NCBI GenBank assembly: GCA_002261195.1
Contig: MVBO01000197.1
Coordinates: 1 to 21,038 of the forward strand
Length of the DNA stretch: 21,038 nt
Reading direction: 5' to 3'
Origin: Bifiguratus adelaidae
Lineage: Eukaryota; Mucoromycota; Endogonomycetes; Endogonales
Part shown: positions 8,659 through 18,628 of the stretch, in pieces
How the letters are laid out: each line of letters starts with the position of its first letter
How positions within the stretch are numbered: the stretch's first letter is position 1
Made by a program: the position numbers and the translations under genes
The notes under the pieces: model-generated
What the model was told of the DNA's origin: nothing
Database searches by the model: none
Seen by the model: only the letters and a program-made list of their open reading frames with translations

Positions 8659-8919
8659 GTGGTGACCAGTTCTGAGACATTACCAAATGCGTCTTACGAA
8701 GTCGAAGTCCCAAGCTCGCATTATTCGCAACGTATGGTTTCAGTCACGCGCGCGGGGGAGGACGGGAAAGCGAGACGCTATAGCCGCTTCTTTATTACAC
8801 AGGAAAACACATGGAATCTAGAGGACATCAGACTTACAAGTGAAGAGTACAAGGAATCGTTTCGCTTACCTTGGGAGATGACTTTCCTGAATACCATGTC
8901 ACAAGAGGATGTCGCTTAG
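8659..8919 (+). other. Unidentified small open frame
   Basis: An 86-codon frame runs to TAG at 8917-8919 and contains RRYSRFFITQENTWNLEDIR and YKESFRLPWEMTF. The composition is protein-like, but no ATG is available; the nominal start is GTG. A possible acceptor (actcaccag) precedes it near 8630, so it may be a terminal exon. No upstream exon could be found and I do not recognise it. It may equally be a relic. Confidence 0.3.
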
Positions 8920-9765
8920 CTCTGATCTGTAGTTGGTTGGTGCGGAAAAGTCATATGGATTGGTACTCGGATCTTAAATGACAAATGTGAGTCAGAAACA
9001 TGACATGTCATAGAGTACACTGCTATAGTGATATCAATATACTGACCGTTGTATTCTGTCTATCGCGCTAAGGTGCTGATACTGTTCCGCCATCTTGGCT
9101 AGAGGCAATGGTACCGAGAGCTTTTCTGGGACCGACAAGCTAAGCTCTAGTGCGACCGACATCTTCCCCGCTGGCAAATTTCCTAAAGAGGGTCACATTA
9201 TTACTCGCCGAAAATAGATGTTCGCAATCCCTGTAGCGTCATTCCTGTCAATTCTATCATCATTACCGGGAGCGGACTTTGTCAGCACTGTCAGCGTTCC
9301 GAGGGTGTTTGTTTACTATTCGTATTAATTAATATAGGAGTTCACGTGTGGTTTGTACAAATACCCTTACCAATTTGGCATTAGGTCCGTGCTGAGAATT
9401 CTCAAATCTCCTGGAACTTCAGAATTATTAACTTCCGTTCGGAGCTATATAGCCTACAGTGCTGACAAAATCTACTCCCGGCAATGGTAACGGAGTTGAA
9501 TCTATGCCAAGTTGACGACACGGGGGATCGGTTCTACTATTTTCGGCAGTCTGGCAGGACGTTGCAACGCGTCTATTGACAAAGGGGAAATATTTATTTA
9601 AGAATAGAAGTACACGGCAACGCGGGCCTTGGGTCTGACATCGGATCTGACCCTTCTGCGAGGCAATAATTGGCTAACCCCTTGCAGATCCAGGCAGACT
9701 ATAAGTAGGCAGCGCATCATCTCGTCTCATTAGGATCATCTCAGGAAGTTGTCTACATCTTTACA
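8920..9765 (+). promoter_or_regulatory. Upstream region of the catalase gene, with CCAAT and TATA-like boxes
   Basis: No gene is visible in these bases. Close to the start are ATTGG (CCAAT on the other strand) at 9669-9673 and TATAAGTA at 9700-9707, 59 bases before the ATG, followed by a CT-rich leader (catctcgtctcatt). The start context is ACAATGCG. These fit a regulated fungal promoter. Oxidative-stress control is expected for secreted catalases, but I could not define a specific stress element. Confidence 0.45.
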
Positions 9766-12267
9766 ATGCGTTCTCTCATCTGCCTCTCGGTCGCGGTGAG
9801 CACCGTCATGGCGGCCGGCTGCCCCTACATGAGCGGTGAAATGTTGACAAAGCGTCAAGTCTCCGACTCGTCGTCCATTGAAACAGCAAGCATGGCCGAC
9901 GCTGCGTATTTCGCTCAATTCGAAACCAACGATACCAATTCCTACATGACCACTGATTGGGGTACTCGTATTGACGATTCTGTGAGCTTGAAAGCTGGAC
10001 AACGTGGACCAACGATGCTGGAGGATTTCATTTTCCGACAGAAGTTGCAACATTTCGACCATGAACGGGTAAGTCATGTGCTGCGGTTTCCTGGTATGCT
10101 AACTTGTTACAGATTCCAGAGCGTGTCGTCCACGCCCGAGGATCTGGTGCTCACGGTGTCTTCACCAGCTATGGCGACTTCTCCAACATCACCGCAGCTT
10201 CGTTCCTTTCGCAAGCAGGCAAGGAAACGCCCATGTTTGTTCGTATGTCTACCGTTATTGGTGAAAGAGGTAGTGTAGAGACTGCCAGAGATGTGCACGG
10301 TTTAGCTGCTCGCTTCTACACTGATGAAGGCAATTTCGGTGAGTGTCCAAAATTGACCAGCAGAAGGAATTTTCTAGAAGCAATAGACATCTAATCTCTT
10401 TGGCTAGACATCGTCGGTATCAACCCTCCTGTCTTTTTCATCAACGACGGCATTTTATTCCCCTGACCTCGTCCATGCTCTCAAGGCTCAACCTAACAAC
10501 CACATCCCCCAGGCTGCGACAGCCCACGACACTGCCTGGGACTTCTTCAGTCAAGAACCCAGTGCGCTGAACCTGGTGATGTTGGTCATGGCTGGTTATG
10601 GTATGCCCCGTTCATACCGTCACATGGGCGGTTGGGGAATCCACACATTCCGTCTGGTAACTGCCGACGGCAAAACGAAGCTCGTCAAGTGGCACTGGAA
10701 GTCGCTTCAAGGCAGGGCTTCGTTGTTGTGGGAAGAAGCTCAAAAAGCGGCTGGTAAGAACGCAGATTTCTATAGCCAGGACCTGTACAATGCCATCGCA
10801 GCTGGTGTCTACCCCGAGTGGGAGGTAAGGCTTGATCACTTCTACAACTGGAAGAATATATGTGCTGAAATGTTTGCAGCTTGGTGTCCAAATCATGGAT
10901 GAATCTGACCAGCTCGCATATGGTTTCGATCTGTTGGACCCCACCAAACTTGTCCCACAGGAAATTGTTCCCATCACTCCTCTCGGAAAATTGACTTTGA
11001 ACCGCAACACCGTCAACTACTTTGCGGAGACCGAGCAAGTTGCCGTAAGTGAAGCCGCCTCGCAATGAAGCCTGATTTCTAAACTTTTGCTTTTTATCAG
11101 TTCCAACCTGGTCATATCGTTCGTGGTATTGATTTCACCGACGACCCGCTTCTTCAAGGCCGTATCTACTCGTACCTGGACACCCAGCTAAACAGATACA
11201 ACGGACCAAACTTTGAGCAGGCCCCTATTAACCGTCCACGAGTCCCGGTCCACAACAACAACCGTGATGGAGCGGCACAGCAATTCATCCCAACCAACAT
11301 TGCTGCCTACTCTCCTAATACCATGAACTACGGTTCGCCTATGGAAGCCAACCAGACCGTCGGTAATGGTTTCTTCACTGCACCAAACCGTTACGTCTCT
11401 GGATACCTCACCCGCCAATTGTCTCCTACCTTTGCGGACCACTGGTCTCAGCCACGCATGCTATGGAACTCCCTCAGTCCGGCTGAACAGCAGATTGCCG
11501 TCAACGCCATCCGATTCGAGACCTCGCACATTACATCCCAGGTTATCAGGCAAAATGTTATCAATCAACTCAACATGATTGACAATAACCTCGCGATGCG
11601 TGTGGCCAAGGTCCTGGTTGACGTCACTGTTCCTCCTCCAAACCCAACATACTATAACAACAACGTGACTTATGGTCTTTCCGTCTTCAGCGGTGTTCCC
11701 ACCATCGCTGGTCTTAACTTTGGAATTCTGGCTTCGGTCTATTCCCAGGAGTCCATGACTCAGGCGGCTACTTTGGCTAAGCAATTCTCCGAACTTGGTC
11801 TCTTCGTCAATGTTGTGGCTGAAACTCAGATGCCAGGTGTTAACCTTACCTACTCTGCCGCTGATGCTGTCGACTTTGATGGTCTTGTCATTGCCTCTGG
11901 CTCAGAGAGCATCTTCTTCAGTGGAACTTCTCCTTTGTACCCTCTTGGACGCCCGCTCGAGATCTTGAAGAATGCCTATCAATGGGGTAAGCCTGTAGGT
12001 GCGGTCGGCAGTGCTACCAATGTATTCTCCTTCGCTGGCATTAAGACCACTCCTGGTGTCTACTTGACCAACGACACAGCAACCCTTACTGGCGACTTCA
12101 AGGCTGGTTTGATGCAATTCAAGTTCCTTGACCGATTCCCGTTGGACCCCACTGCATACAACTCCTCCATGACGATGTCGTCGAGTGCACCCATGCCCTC
12201 ATCCACTAGCATGTGGCGCAAACCCTCCAAGTCGGGAAAGTCGAAGTCCAATGGCCAAATGGCGTAG
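9766..12267 (+). CDS. Secreted large-subunit (clade 2) catalase, five exons, with a one-base frameshift
   Basis: Exons are 9766-10068, 10113-10338, 10408-10824, 10880-11044 and 11101-12267; all four introns are GT...AG. With one base removed the product is 758 residues, normal for large-subunit catalases. It has a signal peptide (1-17), a Lys-Arg processing site (29-30), the distal His in PERVVHARG (His108), the heme motif [10 protein letters not shown] (Arg391, Tyr395) and a C-terminal flavodoxin/DJ-1-like domain from about 560. Such enzymes split extracellular hydrogen peroxide into water and oxygen. There are two oddities. First, an extra base in CCCC at 10460-10463 puts TGA at 10464-10466 after residue 195; the frame then resumes cleanly with [10 protein letters not shown]. 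Second, where the family has GNNxP, with the first Asn catalytic, this protein has GINPP (Ile181). It is most similar to CatB/CAT-3-type enzymes. The family is certain; activity is doubtful. Confidence 0.93.
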
Positions 12268-12344
12268 ACAGTAGTTGAAAGCTAGTTGCGGGAATACTTT
12301 CTGATCTCTAGTTTCTTTCATCTGTTCTAACTGTATGACAATAG

Positions 12345-12350
12345 AATAAA
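12345..12350 (+). terminator. Polyadenylation signal of the catalase gene
   Basis: AATAAA lies 78 bases after the catalase stop, in a T-rich then A-rich context, as expected for a fungal 3' end signal. Confidence 0.5.
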
Positions 12351-13063
12351 CAGTTCAAAACCGGAATTTCGCATCAATTTCGGTCAGGTTGAAGAGAGTA
12401 AAGTAAATAGGCGCGGTGTAGATGCTCGGTCAACAACTGGGAGAGCCACGGTTCTCTTCAATGATCCGCCTTGACATCTGGTAAAAGTTGCTGCTACAGG
12501 CTTCCCGGTAAAAGACGGAAAAGCAACTTGAGTCGATAGCCAGTTGTACGAGACTTCATTGAACTCACGAAAGAGCGTTCAACAGAAACTATCCTGCAAG
12601 GTGCATCCGCCAGTAACTTTGATGCACTGTTACTCGACATTGTCAAAGGTGAATTCTATTGCAATAGACTTTTCTCTAGAAGTGACCTCTCTACAAAATT
12701 GTTTCGGCGGCATAAATGCCCATTGCGACAGTGCGCTCCACTGCTCCACCCCCTCACGGTATATCAGCTCGAGAGTAACTACAGTAAATGTCGTCGGCCA
12801 TCAAATCAGCAAGCGCATTGTAATTTATCCAATCTTCTGGATTCGATAGTTTCGCCTGTACTCGGTCCTGGTCTACTCCTGCCTGCAATTGGTTGCATCC
12901 CTGTCGTCTGCTACTCTCTGGATAACACTTGCTATTCTCCTTTGATCTAAAGTACCGTCGCCATTGTGTCCTATCGTCGGACTACGCTATAACAGTTTTC
13001 CAATTTGGGTTCTGCTTCCATAAGGAGAAAAACCGTACCTGGAGTCTAAGATCGCCTTCTAGA
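12351..13063. other. No gene seen
   Basis: Open frames at 12544-12950 lack start codons in good context and have no recognisable motif. The last part, about 12930-13063, is the 5' flank of the OrsD-like pseudogene and contains CT-rich runs. Confidence 0.45.
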
Positions 13064-14762
13064 ATGGCTGAGGCACCGACATTACCAGCATTCCTCGTTC
13101 ACTTGGCCAATGCCAAAGTCATACTCTGCACACAACACGGCTCATGCTACCATATGGGAAATATCTCCCGACATCTTTGGGAGTCTCACTCGATACAGCG
13201 AAGACAGAACAGGCGGATTGTCGCCGTGATCAGTGATCTCGGCATTGCAAGCAATGTCCTCAATTTGGTCACACCCGCGGATGGTAGCAGTCCCATCGAA
13301 GGGCTTCCGGTCTTGGAAGGTTTCTCATGCGGGCATTCTGGCTGTCACGTCAGTTCAGTGAATCTCACCAGAATGCAGAAACACTGCATTACATATCATG
13401 ACTGGAATAGGAAATTCGAGAGTCCGCCATATTCATCGGTCAAAATGCAATCATTATGGGCCATGAAAGCGAATATTGAATATTTTATTGTGCGAGAGGC
13501 GAGTGCAGGGACCCAACAAGTACCCAATGCAGGTAAGGACAGCGAAGAATTCGCAATCAAATTGAAAGCAACTTGTACTAATGGCACTTGTTAACTAGAT
13601 GGCGGATCGACAATAGAACCCAGCGCTCGAGAGGTGCTTGAAGAAGAGTACCGAGCTGCAAAGGCCAAAAAGGGTTGAAAAATATCAGCGTATTCAACCG
13701 ACAACTCACATATCGGATATCACGCCTTGGCTGAAATCGACAGGCTTCAATATCTATCTCTTGGGTATTGACGTCGACGAGCTTCCACAATCGTAGCATG
13801 TTCCCAGTATACAGGAGGATGTGGAGCTATGTATCCTTTGCAAAAGCGCGGAAAGGGTGCTGAAGAAGGCCATGGCCGCTGTTTACGAGTCCGCAGACGA
13901 TCCTAGCACCCGACGACTTTCGCGTTTGAACGCTCAAATACTAAATACCTACAGCGAGAACGAGATAGAAACGACGCCATTCTCCCGCCTGAACAGAAAG
14001 CAGACTGTGACCACCTACATCAAGACATGGCAAAGGGTTTTATGTTACTTCAGTAAAGTCAGCGCTGGAGGATTCTTGAAACCAGAACTGTTCCAGCCTA
14101 CAGTGAAGCAGGTCGATTGCTTCAAGAGGGTCATGGAGGCTATTGCTGGTACAGAGATTGCTGAAGAAGGACTGGATTCGCCACAAGGTAATTGGTCAAA
14201 CATGCTCACCTTTACGTTCCTGAATCTGAGCTAATACAACTATAGCTTTCGACGACCTCACGTTGAATCTTTGCCTGGCGCTCATTCAGCATCCTTTGAA
14301 GGAGAGTCCCTTCGACTCACCACTTGTTTCATTTGCCGCCGCTTTATCATGGGATGCTTCAACAAAGACGTGGATGAAGGTGACCAATTATACGCCATTC
14401 CTATCGCATCTTACCTACGACTGCCGGCTCATCATTTTACAGCACTGCCTAGATATGTACGACAAGAAGGTAAGGGCTTCATACACTGATAGTAACAAGA
14501 CGAATTCGTCTTGCATTGATCAGAAAGTGAAAGATCTCACTGATTGTTTGAGAAGGGTTTGCAAGATGTGGATGCTCAATACCTCGCAATCACCGGTTGG
14601 CGAGCTTTTGAACCTCCGTGTGTATGGGATGGCGATTGCCGCAAACACGGTCAATGAAGCTATGATCCGTGGTATCCCGATGGAGACACTCTCGTGTACA
14701 AGGACATAGTCTTTGGTGTCAGCAAGCTTGTGGATCTAATACGGATACAGCTTGTCAGCTAA
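13064..14762 (+). pseudogene. OrsD-like (PF12013-type, RecQ-associated) zinc-finger protein, decayed
   Basis: From the ATG at 13064 the protein begins with two zinc-finger-like units, LCTQHGSCYHMGNISRHLWE and GFSCGHSGCHVSSVNLTRM...H, joined by GSSPIEGLPVLEGF. This pattern is typical of the OrsD/F9775-cluster family, relatives of which flank telomere-linked RecQ helicases. An intron at 13533-13598 is well formed. After it comes an extra base near 13672 (before EKYQRIQPTTHISDITPWLK), then an in-frame TAG at 13794-13796. The frame continues through VELCILCKSAERVLKKAM and TYIKTWQRVLCYF, a second intron at 14188-14245, LIQHPLKESPFDSPLVS and LLNLRVYGMAIAANTVNEA. Another shift near 14670 leads into WYPDGDTLVYKDIVFGVSK, ending at TAA 14760-14762. 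With two shifts and one nonsense codon it is dead. No helicase domain follows in the window. Confidence 0.72.
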
Positions 14763-15407
14763 CCTGAGTAAGATTTGAAAGAATACCCGGCGAGCTGTTC
14801 TGTATATTTTTAGACGTGTTGTACGAGTATCGAGGAGGCTTCCTTCAGGAAGTCGGTCGTATGATTTCCCAGAACATTCACCAAGTCTTATGCGGGGATG
14901 GTCTGAATCTGAGATATAGCTTTGAGAAGGCGGATACGACCTCCCTCATACTGAAGCCTATGGATTCTCAGGGTCTTATATCACTCTGTAAACATGAATA
15001 GTGCTCTAGAGCCAGCGCCGACTCCATAAGCCGGCTACGAGGGGGACCTTTGCTGATATTGACATTTTTGGAGCATGTTGACATGCCGGCTCTGGGAGCT
15101 ATCCGATCTGGACGAGAATTGTCAATCGCCAAATAGATATATCGTAGCTGGCTACACTTTTAGAACTAGATAGATCTTGACTATTTATAGATACAAATGG
15201 TACATATCCACATTAGAAGCTTCTGGGCTCGGAAAAGAAATGGATCCCTCATCGCACTTACTGGTAGCGTTCACATATTCCAATGTTTCTGCCGTTTCCC
15301 ACGGCAGAGTAAACAGGGTCGTCCTTTTCAGGTGATCCGCACTGTGTTTAGTCTGCGCGCTGTGCGCTTTGACGCCTTGAGTGATCTCATTATCCTATAT
15401 GAATCTA
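14763..15407 (+). other. Mostly no gene; a possible tail of the OrsD-like remnant
   Basis: An open segment at about 14813-15001 (RVLYEYRGGFLQEVGRM, then QVLCGDGLNLRYSF) follows a plausible acceptor (tttttag, ending 14813). It may be the next exon of the OrsD-like gene or an unrelated scrap. Beyond 15001 I see nothing; the frames at 15197-15487 carry no recognisable motif. Confidence 0.3.
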
Positions 15408-16930
15408 CTATTTTCCTTCTACTATTGCATCCGCGACATCCATCTCCTGCCTCATTGAATAGTAATAATTCTCACATGCAACAGTAGTAGGGTGACTCTG
15501 TCCAAGATCATCCTATAACCACTAGATGCTCTCTGGTATAATTCGGAGGCAGCCTCGTACCGTTTCTGTTTGTGGAGCAAATAGGCAAGGCAGTAGACGC
15601 TTGTCAGCGTGGATGGATGCTCTTCCCCAGCACCTTCTCTTTCATCACCACCACTTGTGTGAATGGCTTTTCGGCTTCATTATATCTTCCGTCACTGAGC
15701 AGGCATAGACCAAACTTCTCGAGCAATTGAAATTTTCCTTCCATATCATCAAAGTCGAGAATATAACGTGCATGGGGTAGGTAGGCCCTCCAAAGGGCCC
15801 TATTCCGATGGTGGCTACTTGGGAATACCTCGTCTAATCGTGTGATAGCTCTTGATGTCCACTCAATCAATGAGCCCTCTGTCCTTAGCCAGTTCCGAGT
15901 GGCCAGATGCACCAGTCGATTGAGGTCCAGAGACTGATCCGCAGACCGCTTGTTGATGAATGAGTAAGCGCTTAGCGTCCCAATAGCGTCTATCTCCATT
16001 TTCCGCGATTGTGCTGGCGGAAGAAGAGACTGGGGGATGTCTCCTCGGGTCTATACAGGACATAAACGACAAATACTAGAGGATCACGCCGCCGGATTTG
16101 CTCAAAAGGGATCAGCCACGTGGTGGCTACCGGATTCTTGATATCCCCGTATCTCTCTCCGTCTTCAAAGTCTTCGCTGAGGAGCTCGATGACATTTTGC
16201 TCTTGGTCCTCTAGGAGCGACAGATAGTCTAAGAGTGTTATTCCGTTCTCATTAACGTATGCAGCTGCTTGTACGATGGCCAGTGGGAGGAACGTGAGCT
16301 GTTTGAGCAGTTTTACCGTTTCCTGGTGATTATTTAGGCGTTCCTGGTTGATTAAAGATTTGCTTAGCACCTGCGTGGCCACGTCTTCGTCCATCTCCGA
16401 GACTTCGATCACGTTTTGCTGCGTAAGCTTGACAGCAATCTTCCTGCTCCGCGTCGTGAAAACTAGACATCCTAGGCTGCTCTCCGGTAGATAGTCGATC
16501 AGACCAGGTGACGCGTCTTTGTTTCCAGCATTATCAAACCACATATCCATATCATCGGCATTGTCGAATATCAGCAGCCACCGACCTGCACTCTCCTGAC
16601 TCAGGTGACGTTGCACAAGTCAGCTTGCTCCTCCTCTAAGCCAGATATCCGCAGCTGCCGGCCAATCTCAAGGTATGCTTGCTGAAGGCTTTCAATGTTC
16701 GTCGCTGGGACCCAGAAAATGGAGCATTCCGGGTACCTATCTCTTGTTCGGTAGGCTAATTCCAGCACAATCTGTGTCTTGCCTACACCTCCGAGGCCGA
16801 TAACAGTGACCTTGGAGGATTGGTCTCCCGCAAAAAGCGTCTTTTCGAGTCCGTCAAGGTGTGAATTGCGGCCAACGAATCGCGGATTTCTCGCGAAAGG
16901 CACAGTCCAGCAAGCCTTGTGGGCGGCTAG
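15408..16930 (-). pseudogene. NB-ARC/TPR (STAND/NLR-type) gene with many frame breaks
   Basis: On the minus strand the order is WTVPFARNPRFVGR (linker), VIGLGGVGKTQIVLELAYR (intact Walker A), SIFWVPATN, GRWLLIFDNAD (Walker B), CLVFTTRSRKIAVKL, TFLPLAIVQAAAYVNENG, IKNPVATTW, FEQIRRRDP, a winged-helix part, and a TPR-like end (DGRYNEAEKPFTQV, HPSTLTSVYCLAYLLHK, GQSHPTTVACENYY). This matches Pezizomycotina NB-ARC-TPR proteins, which often carry a nucleoside-phosphorylase N-domain; none is visible upstream. Frame breaks lie near 16616-16622 (short deletion, TGA at 16601-16603), 16070-16082 (short deletion), 16040-16048, 15620-15629 (one G lost in a G run) and about 15500. The readable frame ends at TAG 15408-15410. 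Only two or three TPR units remain. It is clearly a pseudogene, although the ATPase core is well preserved, so the decay is recent. Confidence 0.85.
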
Positions 16931-17663
16931 ATGCGAATTAATAGAAGTAGTTCCAAAAAGTAGAGCTTCGTACTTGTCTGAAGCCGTATAATGCGGGTGT
17001 TATATTCCTATATAAAGTGAGCTTCGAAGTGACTCTAGATCGAGTAATATTGCCCTTACATGCACAACGGTGGCGAACGCGGTATCTGTTTTATCTACAC
17101 GATATCAGCTCAAGAACAACGCTTAATATTACTAGGCGAAGTTTTCGATATACACACTCTGCTTCTGCCCCAAATTCTGAATACAATCCCGCACTCGAAA
17201 TTTCTGCTGAGTGTGCTGGAGATATTCATCCGTAGCTGACTCAATAGTACCCTGTTCCTTATACTCGGCCAAGCCATCAAGCAACAACTTTACATACAAA
17301 TTTTGTTTGGCTTGGACGCGCGTGGACACGGCCGCGCGCGCCCATCCAAATCGGGTTTAGCGCACAGTGCGAATAGGCGGCGCGCACGGTGCATGTATAC
17401 ATCTTTCACGTGACAGTAAGTAAGCCAGTGCGCATTTAACGGTATTTCCATAGCTATATACCCCGTCTGCTCTGCTTTGCTATTAACTCCGTCATCTCCC
17501 TGCCGGAGGATATTGTTAAGTCCGTATCTCCTACCAATCGGAGGCTATGTGTATAGTCCACGTCTCCATATCTTAGGCCTCGGCAATTCCTTTTTTCCCA
17601 CCAAGTATTAAAGAGAGATCCTTCGTCTGCTCTTCTGATCCTAAGGTAAAGCAGTGACGCAAG
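16931..17663. other. No supported gene; GC-rich palindromic patch near 17313-17402
   Basis: No exon of the leftward NB-ARC gene could be found here. A minus-strand open frame at 17132-17329 (QAKQNLYVKLLLDGLAEYK, CIQNLGQKQSVYIENFA) has protein-like composition but starts with GTG and matches nothing I know. At 17313-17386 CpG-rich runs (gcgcgcgcc, ggcgcgcac) cluster, followed by the palindrome ATGTATACAT at 17393-17402. The last part is the 5' flank of the epimerase gene. Confidence 0.35.
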
Positions 17664-18628
17664 ATGTCCATCCAGAACAGGAGCAGCAAGGGAGAGCAAA
17701 TGCGGATTTTTGTGACTGGGGCAACCGGGTATATCGGACAAGTTTTGACGGAACAGGCGCTGGTCGAAGGGTACAAGGTACACGGGTTGTCGCGGAATGA
17801 AGAAGGTGATGCGCAATTGAGAGCACTGGGTGCGACTCCAGTGCGCGGAGACCTGACCAGCCTGGACGTACTTCGGCAGGAGAGCGCCCAAGCTGAGGCT
17901 GTGTTGCACCTGGCATATATCCACGACTTCGGAATGGACTACGAAGAGGTTCTGCGCATTGACGCAGCGGCAGTGGATGCATTGGGCGAGCCTTTACGCG
18001 GAACAGAGAAGCCATTCGTGATAACCTCCCGGACGGTGGTGGTTGACCCGGATCCGGCGGGTGGTGAGACCACGGAGGATTCACCAGTGTCGCAAACCCC
18101 CCTGCTAGAACGCATCCGTTCCGAGCGTCTGCGCTGCGCCTGAGCGAAGACGGTGTCCGAGTGAGCGCGATTCGTCTACCTCCTTATGTCTACGGACGCG
18201 GCGGCAAGGGCTTTCTAATGACGCTAATGCAGATGGCTGTAAAGGCCGGCGAGTCCGTCTACATAGATGACGGATGTCTACGCACCTCAGCTGTTCACGT
18301 GGATGATGCAGCGACACTGTATCTTCTCGTTGCGAGAGAGGCGAAAGCCGGTGACGTCTTCAACGGTACCGGATCGACAACCGTCACCATACGAGAATTG
18401 GCCGAAGCGATCGGAGCGGCACTTAAACTTCCAGTGCGCTCAGTCAGCCGCGAAGAGGCGGAGGCGCGATGGGGCCAGTTCCTAACGGCGTTTGTTCAAA
18501 TCGAAAACCGGACGTCTAATCGCAAGGCAGTTCAGCAACTGGGATGGCAGCCGAAAGGAATCGATTTTCTCACGGACATACGATCAGGGTGGTATCGAGA
18601 GCTGGCGGAAAAACTGCGACAGGGTTAG
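17664..18628 (+). CDS. NAD-dependent epimerase/dehydratase-type protein (atypical SDR), with a one-base frameshift
   Basis: The protein begins at ATG 17664, or more likely at ATG 17700, whose product starts MRIFVTGATGYIGQ with the Rossmann loop TGxxGxxG at residues 6-13. Further marks are GATPVRGDL, AVLHLAYIHDF, VSAIRLPPYVYGRGGKGF, SAVHVDDAATLYLL, VFNGTGSTTVTIRELAEAIG and QQLGWQPKG, all typical of extended atypical short-chain dehydrogenases. The length is about 310-320 residues, normal for the family. One base is missing near 18127: the first frame ends at TGA 18141-18143, and the protein continues as ALRLSEDGVRVSAI in the next frame. There is no intron. The codon use is GC-rich, unlike the AT-rich flanks, and the domain is common in both bacteria and fungi, so transfer is possible but unproven. 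The substrate cannot be told. Confidence 0.82.

Noticed and set aside
10455..10470. Programmed ribosomal frameshifting in catalase
   Set aside because: No slippery heptamer with a following pseudoknot is apparent, and the family is not known to use frameshifting.
10408..10500. An extra intron explaining the catalase frame break
   Set aside because: Any GT...AG pair covering the break would remove conserved catalase segments (the FFxND and FPDLVH region).
17454..18084. Minus-strand frames overlapping the start of the epimerase gene
   Set aside because: The sense strand has clear Rossmann motifs; the antisense frames are a by-product of its GC-rich codons.
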